From Anseranas semipalmata (lineage: Eukaryota > Chordata > Aves > Anseriformes > Anseranatidae), in the NCBI GenBank assembly GCA_013399115.1, contig VXAA01000173.1:911436-975435 (forward strand): 64,000 nt of DNA, written 5' to 3'. The stretch's first letter is position 1. Every line of letters starts with the position of its first letter. The translations under genes and the position numbers were made by a program. This document shows positions 51,601 through 61,000 of the stretch, one piece after another. The notes beneath the pieces are model-generated. The model worked only from the letters and a program-made list of their open reading frames with translations, was not told the origin of the DNA and made no database searches.

Positions 51601-53480
51601 CCATTAATCTAAATTCATCTATAAATGTATTGGGTTCTTTTTTGTATTTCTGAACTGAGATGTTTGATATTTGCAATCCCGAAGCATTACCAGGAGGTAT
51701 CATGCACAGACTTCAGCAAAAGTACTATGTGCTCCTATAAAAATACTTGTTTATGAGGTGAAGAAACAGGACGGCATCTCTGTTCTCTCTCATTCAACTT
51801 AGGGCCTCCTGTGATATCTCAGTTCCCTTTCAGCAGATGAGCATTGCACTTGGCTCCAGAACTGAGGAACCTTAATGCTACAGAATGAGGGAATCTTAAA
51901 ATGCTGTGCATGCACAGAGCTTGATTCACATGAACCCAGAATTGTCTCCACAAAACCAATCCCAGGGATTACATCACTTGGAATACAGGTCAGAGAGCTG
52001 AATCACACAGAAAAAAAACAATCCTGCTGTGTGAAATGGAGACATGCCCCTGTTAGCAACATTCAAATTGGATCTGCTTCACTCCAGGGAGTTAGGAAAG
52101 AGTTATTAAATCAACGTTGAAAGCAACTGCTAACTTCTCAGATGAAGAGACCTCATTAGCACAGCTCAGGCACAGTCACTCAGCTGCACGTGATGGCAGG
52201 GGAGTGACCAGGACAAGAAATGAGCTCCTAGAGACCGTCATGCAGGAGCCTCCAGCGGAGTAAGAACAGGTTAGCTCCGCTCAGGATGCATCGTTTATTG
52301 CTAAATAAAGTGCATGCCCCTTAAAGCCAGGGGAAGAAGTCAGGGCACAGAGCAAGGAAGAGCTTTAATTATTGCTGACTTGTGCCTAACTAAAATGGAC
52401 AGAAGGAGGGCTGGGGATCAAAAAGAATTCTCTCCTTCCCGTTAATGAGCTCACTGCTGGCATGTCTCCTGCCCTCCGAGATTGCTCCCACAGCACGTAT
52501 ATAAAACCAGCTCTGTAGCTACCCAGTGGTGTAAATTACCCGCTCCTGATGCAGTTCTCACATGGGTTACTGTACGCTTCTGCCTTCAAACCATCCAGTT
52601 TCTGGCTCTCAGATGCTTTGCAAGCCCCAGCAATAAAGATCTCTCCTGGTTCCAATTAATAAGCCAATGAGCCTTGCCACAGTCCTGATTTCTTAAGAAC
52701 AAGCTCATATTATTCACCAACTGGTAGTAAAATACTTCATGTCAGGCAAGGGAGTATGCATTGCTGTTACCAACTGAATCCGTTGGAAAAAGTGCACAAA
52801 ACAGCTCCCCACCCTTACCATCCCTTTTCCAACAGGCACTCATATGAGCAAGGAGCCTAAAGCACCTCTGGCAACAAATTTAACAGAGAAATTTCTTTCC
52901 TACCCAGCATGTTACTTGTAACATGTAACACATGTTACAAGAGGAAGGGCAGATGAAGAATCTACACTGCAGATTGTGCTAGAATCATATAAAGGTAGTG
53001 AGTTAAGAGAGAAATGTATGGATTTAACATAGCAGTTAGTTATTCACTGACACAATAATGAAGTTTATTTCCCTGACAAAAAAATATCTAGTATTTATTT
53101 GAAGACTTCAAGAGGTTGAGAACTCATCTTCAGTAATTCCCATTCATCTTCAGTGCTCCACATCAAACCACAATGCTTGCTTATTATTAGCATTAGCCTC
53201 AATTTATCTTTCAGCTATCAATTCTCATTACACATTTCTCCACTGGTATCAACTAGTCCTTTGCTAGATATGATCCCTCTTTAGTAAGATTCCCAACAGA
53301 AGAAGAACTCAAGAACGGGTTGTTTCTTACCGTCATGGCCAGAGTTGAGAAGATGCTCTCCCAGGTCACAGCCGAACACCCTTTCCTTCAGGATCCCCCG
53401 CTGCTTCAGTTTCTGTTTTGTTGGGCGCGACTTCATGAATGTACGGAGGAAGGTGATGAGCTTGCCGTGTTTTTTTGACA
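19430..53480 (-). CDS. ARHGAP32: ARHGAP32 Rho GTPase-activating protein, short-isoform coding region over 12 exons
   Basis: Joined exons, in transcript order: 53480-53331, 37774-37672, 34488-34344, 33652-33570, 31580-31473, 30212-30067, 28042-27841, 27045-26900, 25700-25626, 25033-24182, 23531-22609 and 21682-19430. All introns are GT-AG and all phases match. From the methionine codon at 53436-53434 the product is 1713 residues, close to the roughly 1738 I recall for the human short form. The RhoGAP domain spans about residues 23-218. The rest is a proline-, serine- and histidine-rich tail. The family speeds GTP hydrolysis by Cdc42, RhoA and Rac at synapses and dendritic spines, and the tail is known to bind Fyn, PSD-95-type scaffolds, NMDA receptor and beta-catenin complexes. 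The long isoform adds PX and SH3 domains whose exons are not here. Identification rests on near-identity of the RhoGAP exons and of several tail blocks to the mammalian protein as I know it. Confidence 0.96.
22609..23531 (-). CDS. ARHGAP32: ARHGAP32 923-base tail exon with short-period repeat
   Basis: Encodes residues 656-963. It opens with AVALDSPQDPVPVSSVSLIP and a run of five prolines, then RMLALALAESAQQASAQSQK, all conserved. The middle (residues about 726-891) is poorly conserved in sequence and built from units of about eleven residues starting with D or E (see findings). The end reads MGQVPAASAKAAGGSSQ. The acceptor AG is at 23533-23532 and the donor GTACGT starts at 22608. Splicing to the last exon is phase 0. 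Confidence 0.93.
22825..23322 (-). repeat. ARHGAP32: Coding minisatellite-like array, about 33-base units
   Basis: Within the 22609-23531 exon, residues 726-891 can be cut into 15 consecutive units that begin with D or E, usually followed by K, Q, N or W. Spacings are 10, 10, 12, 11, 12, 11, 10, 11, 10, 14, 11, 11, 11 and 12 residues. Typical units are DKLHLYPSLP, EQNHPSGAPGPR, DKDHFPSHAG, DWEPPTSDLPV, DKPHLRACLSG and DKHPAPICTAD. His, Pro and Gly recur at preferred places. The DNA copies are diverged, so this is an old array. Confidence 0.65.
24182..25033 (-). CDS. ARHGAP32: ARHGAP32 852-base tail exon
   Basis: Encodes residues 372-656. It includes ESKLFRPRRPRSSSDALSAS, NRCNSYDNLPHDDSDGDEG, PPDIGVASLDFDPMSFQCSP and SPFFTLDLSPTEEK. 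These blocks are well conserved and the rest is variable. The acidic and serine-rich sequence predicts disorder. Next to KPHAFSPKMGRK it lacks an eight-or-so residue segment that I recall in the human protein. The acceptor AG is at 25035-25034. The donor GTACAG starts at 24181 and splits a glycine codon. Confidence 0.94.
25626..25700 (-). CDS. ARHGAP32: ARHGAP32 small 75-base exon
   Basis: Encodes GRGDSGTLRSAKSEESLTSL then HAVD (residues 347-372, ends split). The core GTLRSAKSEESLTSLHAVD is conserved in mammals. The frame was set by neighbour phases: it starts two bases into a codon and ends one base into the next. Two other frames are open over short distances but do not match the protein. 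The acceptor AG is at 25702-25701 and the donor GTAAG starts at 25625. An in-frame RGD triplet appears here, probably by chance in a cytoplasmic protein. Confidence 0.93.
25944..26000 (+). mobile_element. CR1 LINE 3'-end fragment
   Basis: The sequence GATTGGCCTGGATGACCT, then AGAGGTCCCTTTCAACCA and ATGATTCTGT, matches the well-known 3' end of chicken repeat 1 elements in plus orientation. Only about 60 bases remain, which fits the heavy 5' truncation typical of CR1. It lies in an ARHGAP32 intron. Confidence 0.8.
26900..27045 (-). CDS. ARHGAP32: ARHGAP32 exon, basic serine-rich segment
   Basis: Encodes residues 298-347, with the conserved stretch KMKKSPVGSWRSFFNLGKSS then SVSKRKLQRNPSEPSEMKAI. 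The dense lysines, arginines and serines make it a likely phosphorylation and membrane- or scaffold-contact region, which is inference. The acceptor AG is at 27047-27046 and the donor GTAAGC starts at 26899. Confidence 0.94.
27841..28042 (-). CDS. ARHGAP32: ARHGAP32 exon following the RhoGAP domain
   Basis: Encodes residues 231-298. It contains SLSRPKSLLVSSPSTKLLTL, EEAQARTQAQ and YIEVGEGPAALQGKFHTVID. This is a conserved block just after the RhoGAP domain that is not part of a named fold. The acceptor AG is at 28044-28043 and the donor GT at 27840-27839. The exon ends two bases into an arginine codon. Confidence 0.94.
28043..31472 (-). other. ARHGAP32: Two ARHGAP32 introns flanking the 30067-30212 exon
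   Basis: Introns 30213-31472 (1.3 kb) and 28043-30066 (2.0 kb). Both appear to be unique sequence. No repeat family or extra exon was recognised. Confidence 0.8.
30067..30212 (-). CDS. ARHGAP32: ARHGAP32 exon, C-terminal end of RhoGAP domain
   Basis: Encodes residues 182-231: SKQIESACFSGTAAFMEVRI then QSVVVEFILNHVDVLFSSKL and SSVIRDGAG. The first 40 residues are essentially invariant against the mammalian protein as I know it. The last ten, after the domain, have diverged. The acceptor AG is at 30214-30213 and the donor GT at 30066-30065. This exon ends the RhoGAP domain near residue 218. Confidence 0.95.
31473..31580 (-). CDS. ARHGAP32: ARHGAP32 exon, RhoGAP with NLAIVWAPNLLR motif
   Basis: Encodes residues 146-182, including TLEFLMRHLARLADYC and NLAIVWAPNLLR. 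Asn179 in the APNLL motif is the conserved RhoGAP asparagine that contacts the arginine-finger loop and GTPase. The acceptor AG is at 31582-31581 and the donor GT at 31472-31471. The intron upstream of it contains the AT-rich repeat at 32230-33010. Confidence 0.95.
31581..33569 (-). other. ARHGAP32: ARHGAP32 intron carrying the AT-rich array
   Basis: 2.0 kb. It contains one ambiguous base (31760), a GC-richer block at about 31860-32140 ending in a run of 16 A (32142-32157), and then the AT-rich degenerate array described separately. The exon-flanking parts look ordinary. Confidence 0.85.
32230..33010. repeat. AT-rich degenerate tandem repeat (about 0.78 kb)
   Basis: This stretch is overwhelmingly A and T and is made of recurring phrases such as ATTATAATTAGTTA, AATACTAATTA, CCATACA and AATAGTTATTAATA. 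CCATAC alone occurs at 32370, 32439, 32492, 32525, 32665, 32692 and 32813, with CCATAT at 32281, so the spacing is irregular. ATTATAATTAGTTAT is seen near 32249 and again near 32466. The pattern suggests an old minisatellite that has decayed. No mobile-element ends or target duplications are visible. Confidence 0.75.
33570..33652 (-). CDS. ARHGAP32: ARHGAP32 exon, RhoGAP helices
   Basis: Encodes residues 119-145 and two bases of codon 146. The peptide is DAVSAATDEERLVKIHDVIQ followed by QLPPPHY, almost identical to mammalian ARHGAP32. The acceptor AG is at 33654-33653 and the donor GT at 33569-33568. The exon starts in phase 0. The QLPPPHY turn is typical of the helix junction before the last part of RhoGAP folds. 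Confidence 0.95.
33653..34343 (-). other. ARHGAP32: ARHGAP32 intron
   Basis: About 0.7 kb between RhoGAP exons. Nothing of note was seen apart from the splice sites. Confidence 0.85.
34344..34488 (-). CDS. ARHGAP32: ARHGAP32 exon, RhoGAP core with KLYFRELP motif
   Basis: Encodes residues 70-118. It contains HEFDSEQIPDLTKD and the signature GSLCKLYFRELPNPLL. Lys98 and Arg102 in that signature correspond to the conserved basic pair of RhoGAP domains that supports the active site. A few positions differ from the mammalian form as I recall it, for example IYIQDIHCVG against PYVQDIHSVG. The acceptor AG is at 34490-34489 and the donor GT at 34343-34342. Confidence 0.95.
34489..37671 (-). other. 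ARHGAP32: ARHGAP32 intron
   Basis: 3.2 kb between RhoGAP exons. I see only unique sequence with short A/T runs. No second gene, repeat family or conserved peptide is recognised on either strand. Confidence 0.8.
37672..37774 (-). CDS. ARHGAP32: ARHGAP32 exon with RhoGAP arginine finger
   Basis: Encodes residues 36-70 of the short form, VPQVLKSCTEFIEKHGIVDG followed by IYRLSGIASNIQKLR. Arg58, in the motif IYRLSG, is in the position of the catalytic arginine finger that RhoGAP proteins insert into the GTPase active site. The acceptor AG is at 37776-37775 and the donor GT at 37671-37670. The exon ends with CG, completed to an arginine codon by the first base of the next exon. It is separated from the preceding exon by 15.6 kb of intron, the largest gap in the window. 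Confidence 0.95.
43001..43023. repeat. AAAC microsatellite
   Basis: Short run of AAAC-type units in the large ARHGAP32 intron. Simple repeat only. Confidence 0.8.
44960..45180. mobile_element. Ancient CORE-SINE/MIR-like remnant
   Basis: CTTCAAAGTCCTTCACAAAT near the left and GCCTGGCTCCCAGCTCACAC near the right resemble the worn amniote SINE consensus, which has a segment reading roughly as cacagcaggtc ... aggagtcctggctccca. It is highly diverged and the ends are approximate. Confidence 0.45.
46245..46375. mobile_element. Ancient CORE-SINE/MIR-like remnant
   Basis: ACACCTATTTTAGGGTAAAG then AACTTGCCCAAAGTCACACA follows the order of a common worn amniote SINE (lower-case consensus: ttttacag ... 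gacttgcccaaggtcacaca). Ends are approximate. Confidence 0.45.
48490..48690. promoter_or_regulatory. Compact CpG-rich patch in the large intron
   Basis: A 200-base block with many CpG dinucleotides and a GCGGCCGC site stands out from AT-richer intron around it. It could be an intronic enhancer or a cryptic promoter. No splice donor consistent with a first exon was confirmed. Confidence 0.3.
52915..52941. repeat. Perfect 12-base inverted repeat with 3-base loop
   Basis: CTTGTAACATGT at 52915-52926 is the exact reverse complement of ACATGTTACAAG at 52930-52941, separated by AAC. It can form a tight hairpin in DNA or in the intronic transcript. Confidence 0.85.
53331..53480 (-). CDS. ARHGAP32: ARHGAP32 exon with short-isoform start codon and entry to RhoGAP domain
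   Basis: This exon reads VSKKHGKLITFLRTF, then MKSRPTKQKLKQRGILKERV, then FGCDLGEHLLNSGHD. It matches the segment that links the SH3 and RhoGAP domains in the long protein. The acceptor is at 53482-53481 and the donor GT at 53330-53329. It begins two bases into a codon and ends one base into the next. The methionine at 53436 is the annotated start of the short isoform in mammals. The preceding 15 codons are open, so translation could also run through from an upstream exon. The basic stretch around the methionine is conserved. Confidence 0.95.
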
Positions 53481-54169
53481 CTGCACAACAAAATAAAGAA
53501 ACCACTTCATTTTAGATTTGGCTCAGTTGGACAAGGCCAAGCATAACACATTCTACAGAGCATGTAAAAACTGTAGCAACACTAATATCAACTATTTACA
53601 GAAACAGATTTTCCAAGGTCCAATACTAAACAGAGAGTTTGCTTTTGTTCTAATGCGTGGCCAGTGCAGAAATAACACGAGAGCTGTAATGGAAGAATTT
53701 AACACAAAGATATATTTATCTGCAAAGCAGCTTCAGGTGTGAGTTTACTAAAGCACTGGCACAGTACATAGGTTGATGGGCAGCACCTGAGAGCTATAAT
53801 GTTCATCTGTGGCAAAAGGAACAAGGCTAAGCTAGCAAAACCAGTAATCTCACATACATCGACAAACATGGCATATAGTCTATAAGCAGAAATAAATGCG
53901 CTCTCATCCTAGGAGCCTTAGGCTGCTCCGAACAAATGAGTGACTGATGATACGGGAACTTAGAGGATGCTCAGCTCCGAGCGCTGCACGCCTGCCACCA
54001 ACCAACCTCGCTGCGTGGGTGGAAGTCCAGCCCAGAGCAGCGTTAGCTCCCTCAGTCTTTTCAAGCTATTGCAAGATAAAAGAATCGCTGTCTTTGCTTT
54101 ATTTAATCGAAAACTAAGTTCGCTGATCTGAAGAGATGCAGTTTACCCCCTCCAGAAAAAATACAAAAA

Positions 54170-54430
54170 GTCTAAAGAGGGACACGAACGTAGCTCAGGA
54201 GCTGTCCCTCTCAGCCTTCAGCTCCGCTCCTCTACACAACGCCGCGTGGTCTCGGTTCTGCTGCTCAGACAACCACAGCGTGCAACCCACCCGATCCCGC
54301 TAAGGAGCGCAACCCGCAGCCAAACGAAAACCGGAGCAGCCCGGGCAGCGTCCCCTGCCTCGAGGGCAGACGTGGCGACACGACTAAGCCGCACGCCCCC
54401 GGGAGCAGAGGTGTGGATCGGGAAGGGAAA
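54170..54430. promoter_or_regulatory. CpG-rich patch upstream of the short-isoform start exon
   Basis: About 700 bases before the 53480 exon in transcript order, CpG density rises (GCCGCGTGG, CCCGATCCCGCTAAGGAGCG, GGCGACACGACTAAGCCGCA). It could be a second internal promoter for the short isoform. No start site or first-exon donor is assigned. Confidence 0.3.
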
Positions 54431-57223
54431 CGAAGCCCCCCAGTGTCAGCTCTTCTCGGGGCCCACTCCAAAAGCAAGAGGGTGGCTCAAAAGAGCTCGG
54501 GCCTCCCCAGCAGAAGTGCCACTGTAGACGTGATTTAAAAGCAGTTTAACGTCCACAGCAGAGCTCTGCTGGAAAGAACAAATCGCTGGGGACAAAAGGC
54601 CGTGCCTCGCGAGGAAGCGGTGAAGGCTCCCGCAGCCCTGCGAGGCGACACAGCAACCACTCCCCAGAGCTGCTGTCTCAGGAACCAGGGAGGAAGGACA
54701 ACCACACGCTTCATCTGCACGAGACCTGTAAGTACTGCAAGCAAATTTCAGCCGAGTGACGCTGTCTCCAGCAAACAACAAAACCAGTGAAGGCCCCCAG
54801 TGACAAAGGTGTGTTTCTTCAGCATCACCACTGCTCAGGAACACGTACAACTTGAAATTCTGTGAGCAGCTTTGGATGTTGGCACTCAGCAAAAGAGAGA
54901 TTTATGCAGTAATGCTTCATACAGGCAGACAGGATATTCTTCAACCAGACAATATGGAAAACCTTGTCCAAGGACAAGGTTATATCATGCTATACTTCAT
55001 GATGTTTTAATCCCTTTAATCAGCTGAGTATTTTCCCCTCTATTTCACCAGGTACTGACAGAGTCCCTCTATTTATAATAAGCCTGATATAAAGGACCTT
55101 AAAATATTTCTATTGACTTGAAGAGAGCAGAGTTCTGCTTTTGGATAAAGTCCCCTTTAGCAGCATAGCACTACACTGATCTGCAGCAGCCAAATACATC
55201 TGAGTACCTGAAATCCTAAAATCTCCAACAAAACCCAGGTCTGCATTCGCAACAATCAAGCCCAAACCATTTAACAAAATGCAGAAGCACTGAGCAGGAC
55301 AAACTGTGACTGTGGGGTCTTTAATTAAAGGAATGTTGTCGGTTTGACGTGGCTTTTTAATTACACACCACAAATGAACAGATTGTGCTGACACGCCAAA
55401 CAAAGTCAGGACAGATTTTGGTTGTATCCATCATCATAGTAAAGTAATGGCTCATTTATCATCTCCTGTCAACCCTGCTCAAAAATAAATGGGGCAGGGT
55501 CTCATCCTGACTTGCGTGGAGTTTCAAAGGCTTAACCCCCTCGGGCTCCTGTGTTGTGCCACTGGAGCTGACGGACCTGAGCCTGCCAAACAAAGCAATC
55601 ACCGACACACATATTCATCTGAATCACTTCGCAGACTGTATACAGTTCTCCATGAAGTACCTTGCTTGACTCAGTGAAAAATAAATGCATCAGATAATGG
55701 ATTTAAAAATGCAGAGAAATGCACCCAATTCCAGCACTGCAGAAATTCTGCCAAAGCTGGTGACCAGGTCAGCCAGTGAGCTCTGGTGTCACCTCAGGCT
55801 GACAAACAAGGGCGCAATGGACACACCGCCGCGATCCAAGGGCGTACTTTGCATGGTACTGAAACATGTTTACATCACTAACCAGAACGGAGACCTGAGT
55901 TTTCAAAACAGGATAAATCCGTCCTGCCTTTAAGCTGCTCAGTACAGGCTAAAATAATTGTCTCCTTTCCCATCTCATTAAGTAGGCTCCCCCAAACACT
56001 CCCATGGTGTATCAGTGCAACAGCCCATGACAGTGTCAGGGCAATGCCTGAGCAGGGGAAGGACCCAGAAATTCACTTATCAACCGCCTGTTGAAACGCT
56101 TGCGTGGTTCCTTGGTTAAACAGTCTCCTGCACCAGTCTCCTCCGAATCACTGCCTGCTCTGAGTGTTTCCCAGGCTAAGCCGGCTTCAGGGGCTTAGAC
56201 ACAGGCAAGAACCATTCCCCGATAAGGGGAGGAAGACTTCTCAGGGCTGGGGGGAGAAAAAAAGCAGGAAAACTCAAGCAGTCATCTCTTTGCTGACAGG
56301 TTATAAGAAAGCACAAAAAAGCACGTAGGTGTCTGATACGGATAAGCTATCACAAGAACACAGGAGGCTGTCAGGTTTGCTGTCTTTGTGCCGAAAGCAA
56401 TAAAGGGGAAATGCTTTCAATCCTGCCTCCAAGTCCCCCGGCATCATCTGACCCTCAAACCAGCAATGCATACCCTAAGAGATTTCATTTCTGATTCATT
56501 TCTGCTCACATCAAGCTGGCACAGCAGTCCCAGTTTCTGCATAAGCACTGATGCCAAGGTTGCTACCAGGAATGCTGCAGAATAAATGTTTTCTGCTCCG
56601 AAACCTTTGCTGTCCCACCGGTGACAGCACCAGCACAGCAAGGGCTGCTCTCCTGCTGCAACCCAAGGGCTTGCCCTGTGCTCCTGCCCCGATGCTTGCT
56701 TTGAAAAACCCAGAATTTGTGAATGCAAGACAGTTATGGAATGCAGGGAGAAGGTTTGTACCAGAAACAAATCTTAAATTGTTACAGGCTGTGGAGATCT
56801 GGAGAAACCAGTCAGCCCTTTTCTGCCCTCCTTTACTGTCCCAACAGCAGAGTGGGGTATGATGGATCCGAACCATTCATGGCTGGTGTCCCCCCGTGAG
56901 GTGTTCAGGTTGACAAGTGACACAGAGGGGAATCCAGACGATAAAGCAGCCCTGCTGCCAGACCGTTCGGCATGGCCCTACAGTCGGAGATGCTGCTGAA
57001 TTACCAACGGGAAGGCAAACAAAACTAAACAAAAATCCTAATATTCAGGCATACTACTTTCCACCTCAGATTTAACCACTGTAAAACAAGTTGTTCACCA
57101 AGAAACTGAGGCTTTCCTAGAAGGAGCAGGGGCTGATTTTCCTCATAAAGGCAGGTTTGGCTAAGTATCCTGGCCTGAACAAGCAACGACAAATTCTCCA
57201 TCTGCCATAGCGAGACTGGCTGC

Positions 57224-57253
57224 AAAAATAATAATAATAAAAAATAATAATAA
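57224..57253. repeat. AAT microsatellite
   Basis: Short imperfect run of AAT units interrupted once by extra A. It is likely polymorphic and no function is apparent. Confidence 0.85.
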
Positions 57254-57779
57254 CCTGAGGTTGGAGAACTTTTGAAGTTTTGCTGGCATGAATATGTCAA
57301 TTAGGAGTGTGAAAAAACATCACACCCTTAGCTGACATAACTGTGCTGGCCAAAGCCTCTACACAGCGGGAGGGGAGGGAGATAAAGGAACACTTGTGCC
57401 AGGTAGCTTATTGTGCTTTTGGGAACCTGCCACGCACTGTGCTCCCTGAGGAACGTTTATCAATCAATCTGTGCCCTTGCTGCTGCTCCACCAAGCTTTT
57501 GTAGTGTAAGTGAGGCCCCACATTCCCCTGACATTGACGGAAACCATTAAGTAACAATTACTTCATTAAAAGCAGGGCTTGTTGGCCCTAATGCCGCAGA
57601 CTAAAAAGGCACTTCAGGATAGACTTCATGCAGCTTGTTTACTGGAGAAATGTGTCAGCCATCGGCTGATTCAAAGTGGTTTCATGGCTGCTGTTCGGCA
57701 CAAAGTGCTTTTCCTGGGTTACTCTGGGAACCTCTGAAAGCTCACAGGGATCTCTCAGGATGTGCTGAGGACTCATCCG

Positions 57780-58050
57780 TCTTCCTCCGGGACATCCCTC
57801 CGTGTTCCTGCACCTTTCCGTGGGGCGGCACCGTGAGCTGAGTCACCGAAGCGACCCGGATTAAAGTAATCTGCTGATGTGATGCTCTCGGAGCAGCGGG
57901 GGCAGCCCAAGCGAGGGGGCGGCGAAGCCGGACCTGACGCTGAGCTCCCTGCCAAAGCCGACCCTGCCGTACCCTCCGCCTGCTGCAAACCTGCCGAGTT
58001 CGCCGCGGCACAGCCAGGCACCAACTGCTCGGCTCTTTTACGCCGGCACA
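57780..58050. promoter_or_regulatory. CpG-rich patch in the intron
   Basis: A GC-rich block with repeated CpG (GAGGGGGCGGCGAAGCCGGA, GAGTTCGCCGCGGCACAGCC) lies in otherwise AT-richer intron. It includes a GC-box-like GGGGGCGGCG. A regulatory role is inference. Confidence 0.3.
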
Positions 58051-61000
58051 GACTTGACAGGGATGCGACTACTCTGGATTTACACCCGTAAGGTCAGAGC
58101 GCAGTCCAACGATACCAAAAGTCTCAGCCCAAACTGCAGCAGTATCATGTCTGGGCCGTAAAACCCTTCTTGAGACCACTTCTGAAAGGTAATATTTAAT
58201 TACAACAGTTGCCCAAACTGCTGGCAAGAAAAGCAAAAGTAGAATGGAAGAGAGCAGTGGCTCCTGACTCCTCGCCTTTGAATCACGGGGACCAAACAGA
58301 AGTCTTTTAATAAAGGCAGCTTGACTGCACACCCAAATGTTCGTGCATGCATTTTCCTTCCCTTTTCAGTACGAAAAACCCCATGCAATGGCTCTGAGAA
58401 CAAAATACAATCTAGTCAGCAGCACACGACGAGACACTCGCCTCCTGGGATAGCATCTCCCACCTTACACATCTGCCCCTCCTCAGGGGCCAGGGAAACA
58501 AAGAAAGAGAAGCAAAACTGAGCAGATTTCAAGACCTGCATGTTTATGTGCACAGAAGAGGTAGGTGCTTGCTCGGTGGATGTCCAGGCACATGGTGACC
58601 CAGCACCAGATTCCAAGCAGGATAATGACAGCTTTCTATAGGACATCTTCATGAATCCATTCCCTGTCCCCTTCCGACCCTATTACACTGTGGCGGGGGA
58701 AGACAAAACCACGCTAAACAAATAAAGAACACCTGTTTTACCTCCTGTGTTATCACTAACATTTTGGTTTTGAACCCATGCCTAGAAAAAATCCTCCTCA
58801 TGGGATTGTTGACAGTAGCATGTTTTCCACTGCAGGCTTAGTAAACTTTGACTCTAAGAAAAAATCTTGGAGCGTGTTCGCTGACCCACATTGCCAGCAC
58901 ATGGCCAGCGTGTTTGTTCCTCTCCTCCTCCCCGGTGATTTTACACCCACTGAGCCCAGCTGGCCCCTGCTGTGACGAGAGCGTGGTGCTAAGGTCGAAA
59001 GCAAGAACACGTGTGGCTGGGGAGTTTATAATATATAAACAAACTGCAATATCCAGTCGCAAAATCAAAGATGGAAAGAGGTGTGGGAACGTCATAAAAA
59101 AGCACAGCTAGGCATTATGAAACAGAAGTGAAATCCATCCTCTCTGAAGAGAGATTTACAGTAAGTCAAGCTAAAATTGTTCCAGGCTATTAGCCCCTGA
59201 AGACCCATTCTCCTCTAAAATTAAACTCTACTGTGGGGAGAGAAAGAGCAGCAACAGACTGGTTTGAAGAGAGAGCAGCACCAGCAATCGGGAGATGAGA
59301 AGCTGGCTTTGCCACGTATTTTATATGCTCCTGATTCTGCACTCACCACGAATACATTTACCTGTGCAACCACTTCTCTGCAGACTCGGTTCAACTGGTT
59401 CCCCACAGAGCAGCAGTTCTTTCGACCTCTTCTTAAAACCTCAGTATTTTAATACCCGTCCCTTCATGCTTAGCAAGACATGCTCTGCGGACCCACATCT
59501 TACTGAACAGAAATTATACAAAGCCAAGAATTGAGTCACATCTCCCAATTCTCTGTCATGTTCCTTAGCAACAAGACATTTTACCTCTTTCCTCCTGCCA
59601 CAACAGATTCTATTTTGGAAGCTAATTTATACAGCCCTAAAAACCCAACCAGAATCTGGAACCACGCACCACCAAACAGCCTGCTTTAGTCCTTGAATAG
59701 GCCACTGCTTTTGAAGAAGGAACCACATCAATAATTGCATTAATCTCTACACTGGGCTCCCTCGTTGGCCATAAAGATTTTTAGAAAGATTTTAGAATTC
59801 CAGAGATTTGAGAGTTTAAAAATATCCTTCTGTCTCCAATAACCTCCATAAATGTGTCCTCACCCATTTGCTTACTAAAAGCAAACAGCAACAACAAAAT
59901 GCTGCGTGCTCTCTGATGCTGCAGCATTTATCTTATGCCAGGCTGCCATCGGTTAAGGCTGGCCTCTGTGTTACAAGAGGTCAGGAAATATGTTAAAGGT
60001 GATTCATTTCAGTGTCACTAGATAAAAATCATCAAAATTAACTATGATGACAAGAACTGGCCAAGAATAAACATGTATTTCCAGCTATTATGAGAGCACC
60101 GTACACATGGAGAGTAACATAGGTCAGTAAAACTGATATGTAATGTCGCTGTTCCTATTTACAAAGTCTAATAAGACAGAAGCTGCACCTACTCGTGCAT
60201 CTGCCCAAGATTCCGGAGCTGTCCTTTGGGCAGTGTCTGTAAGCAATGATCTCAACAAAAATGCAGCTCTTTGTGCTTGCCATCATCAGCCCTTGGCTCA
60301 AGTTTGAGTACCGGCTTATTTTGGTTAGCACAGGAACATCTGGCATCAGAGATCCACCAGCTTGGTAACTAACTCCGTGCATTTTCATTCCCAGATTATA
60401 CAACAACCTCTGTCATCTTCTGCTGCATTTAGGTCTGATCAGTCTCCTTACAGAAGAGAGAAGACTACAAAAGCTAGTGGCATATCTGACCAGCAGCACT
60501 GGCTGTTTTCAACTTCATTTATTTGATATGAACACACACAGCCACACATCTGTAACGATAGCACAAGCATTATCTACAGTTTGAACTGTCTGGAGAAGAT
60601 TCCTGTACCTCAATGACAAAATGCATACAAGAGCCACAATCCCTGCTATTTACAATGACAAAAACTCTTCCCATGCTCTTCGTTGCCAAAAGCTGCCAAA
60701 TTTCTTGAGTATTTATAAAGGGTAAGAACGATAAGTGCGAGGTTAGCTAGATGAGGATGTCACCTGCCCAGAGATAGGGAAGTCTGGTACCAAGAAATCT
60801 GCAATGCCTTCCAGGCTAAAGATATGTCTGATCTTTTCATAAACTCTAAGGCCACAAGGGAGCAGTAAGATAATATGACCCGACCTCCTGAACAAACAGA
60901 TCACAGGACATCTCTGAATTCCTTCGAGCAGAGCGAACCTACCCTGAGGGAAGCAGCGTGTGGTTAGGAGATACAAATCACAGCTGAAGGCTAACTGAGA

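Larger units (their letters stand above)
37775..53330 (-). other. ARHGAP32: ARHGAP32 large intron inside the start of the RhoGAP region
   Basis: 15.6 kb between the short-isoform start exon and the arginine-finger exon. It contains worn SINE-like remnants near 44960-45180 and 46245-46375, an AAAC repeat at 43001-43023, a perfect hairpin at 52915-52941 and a compact CpG-rich patch at about 48490-48690. No coding exon is recognised. Confidence 0.7.
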
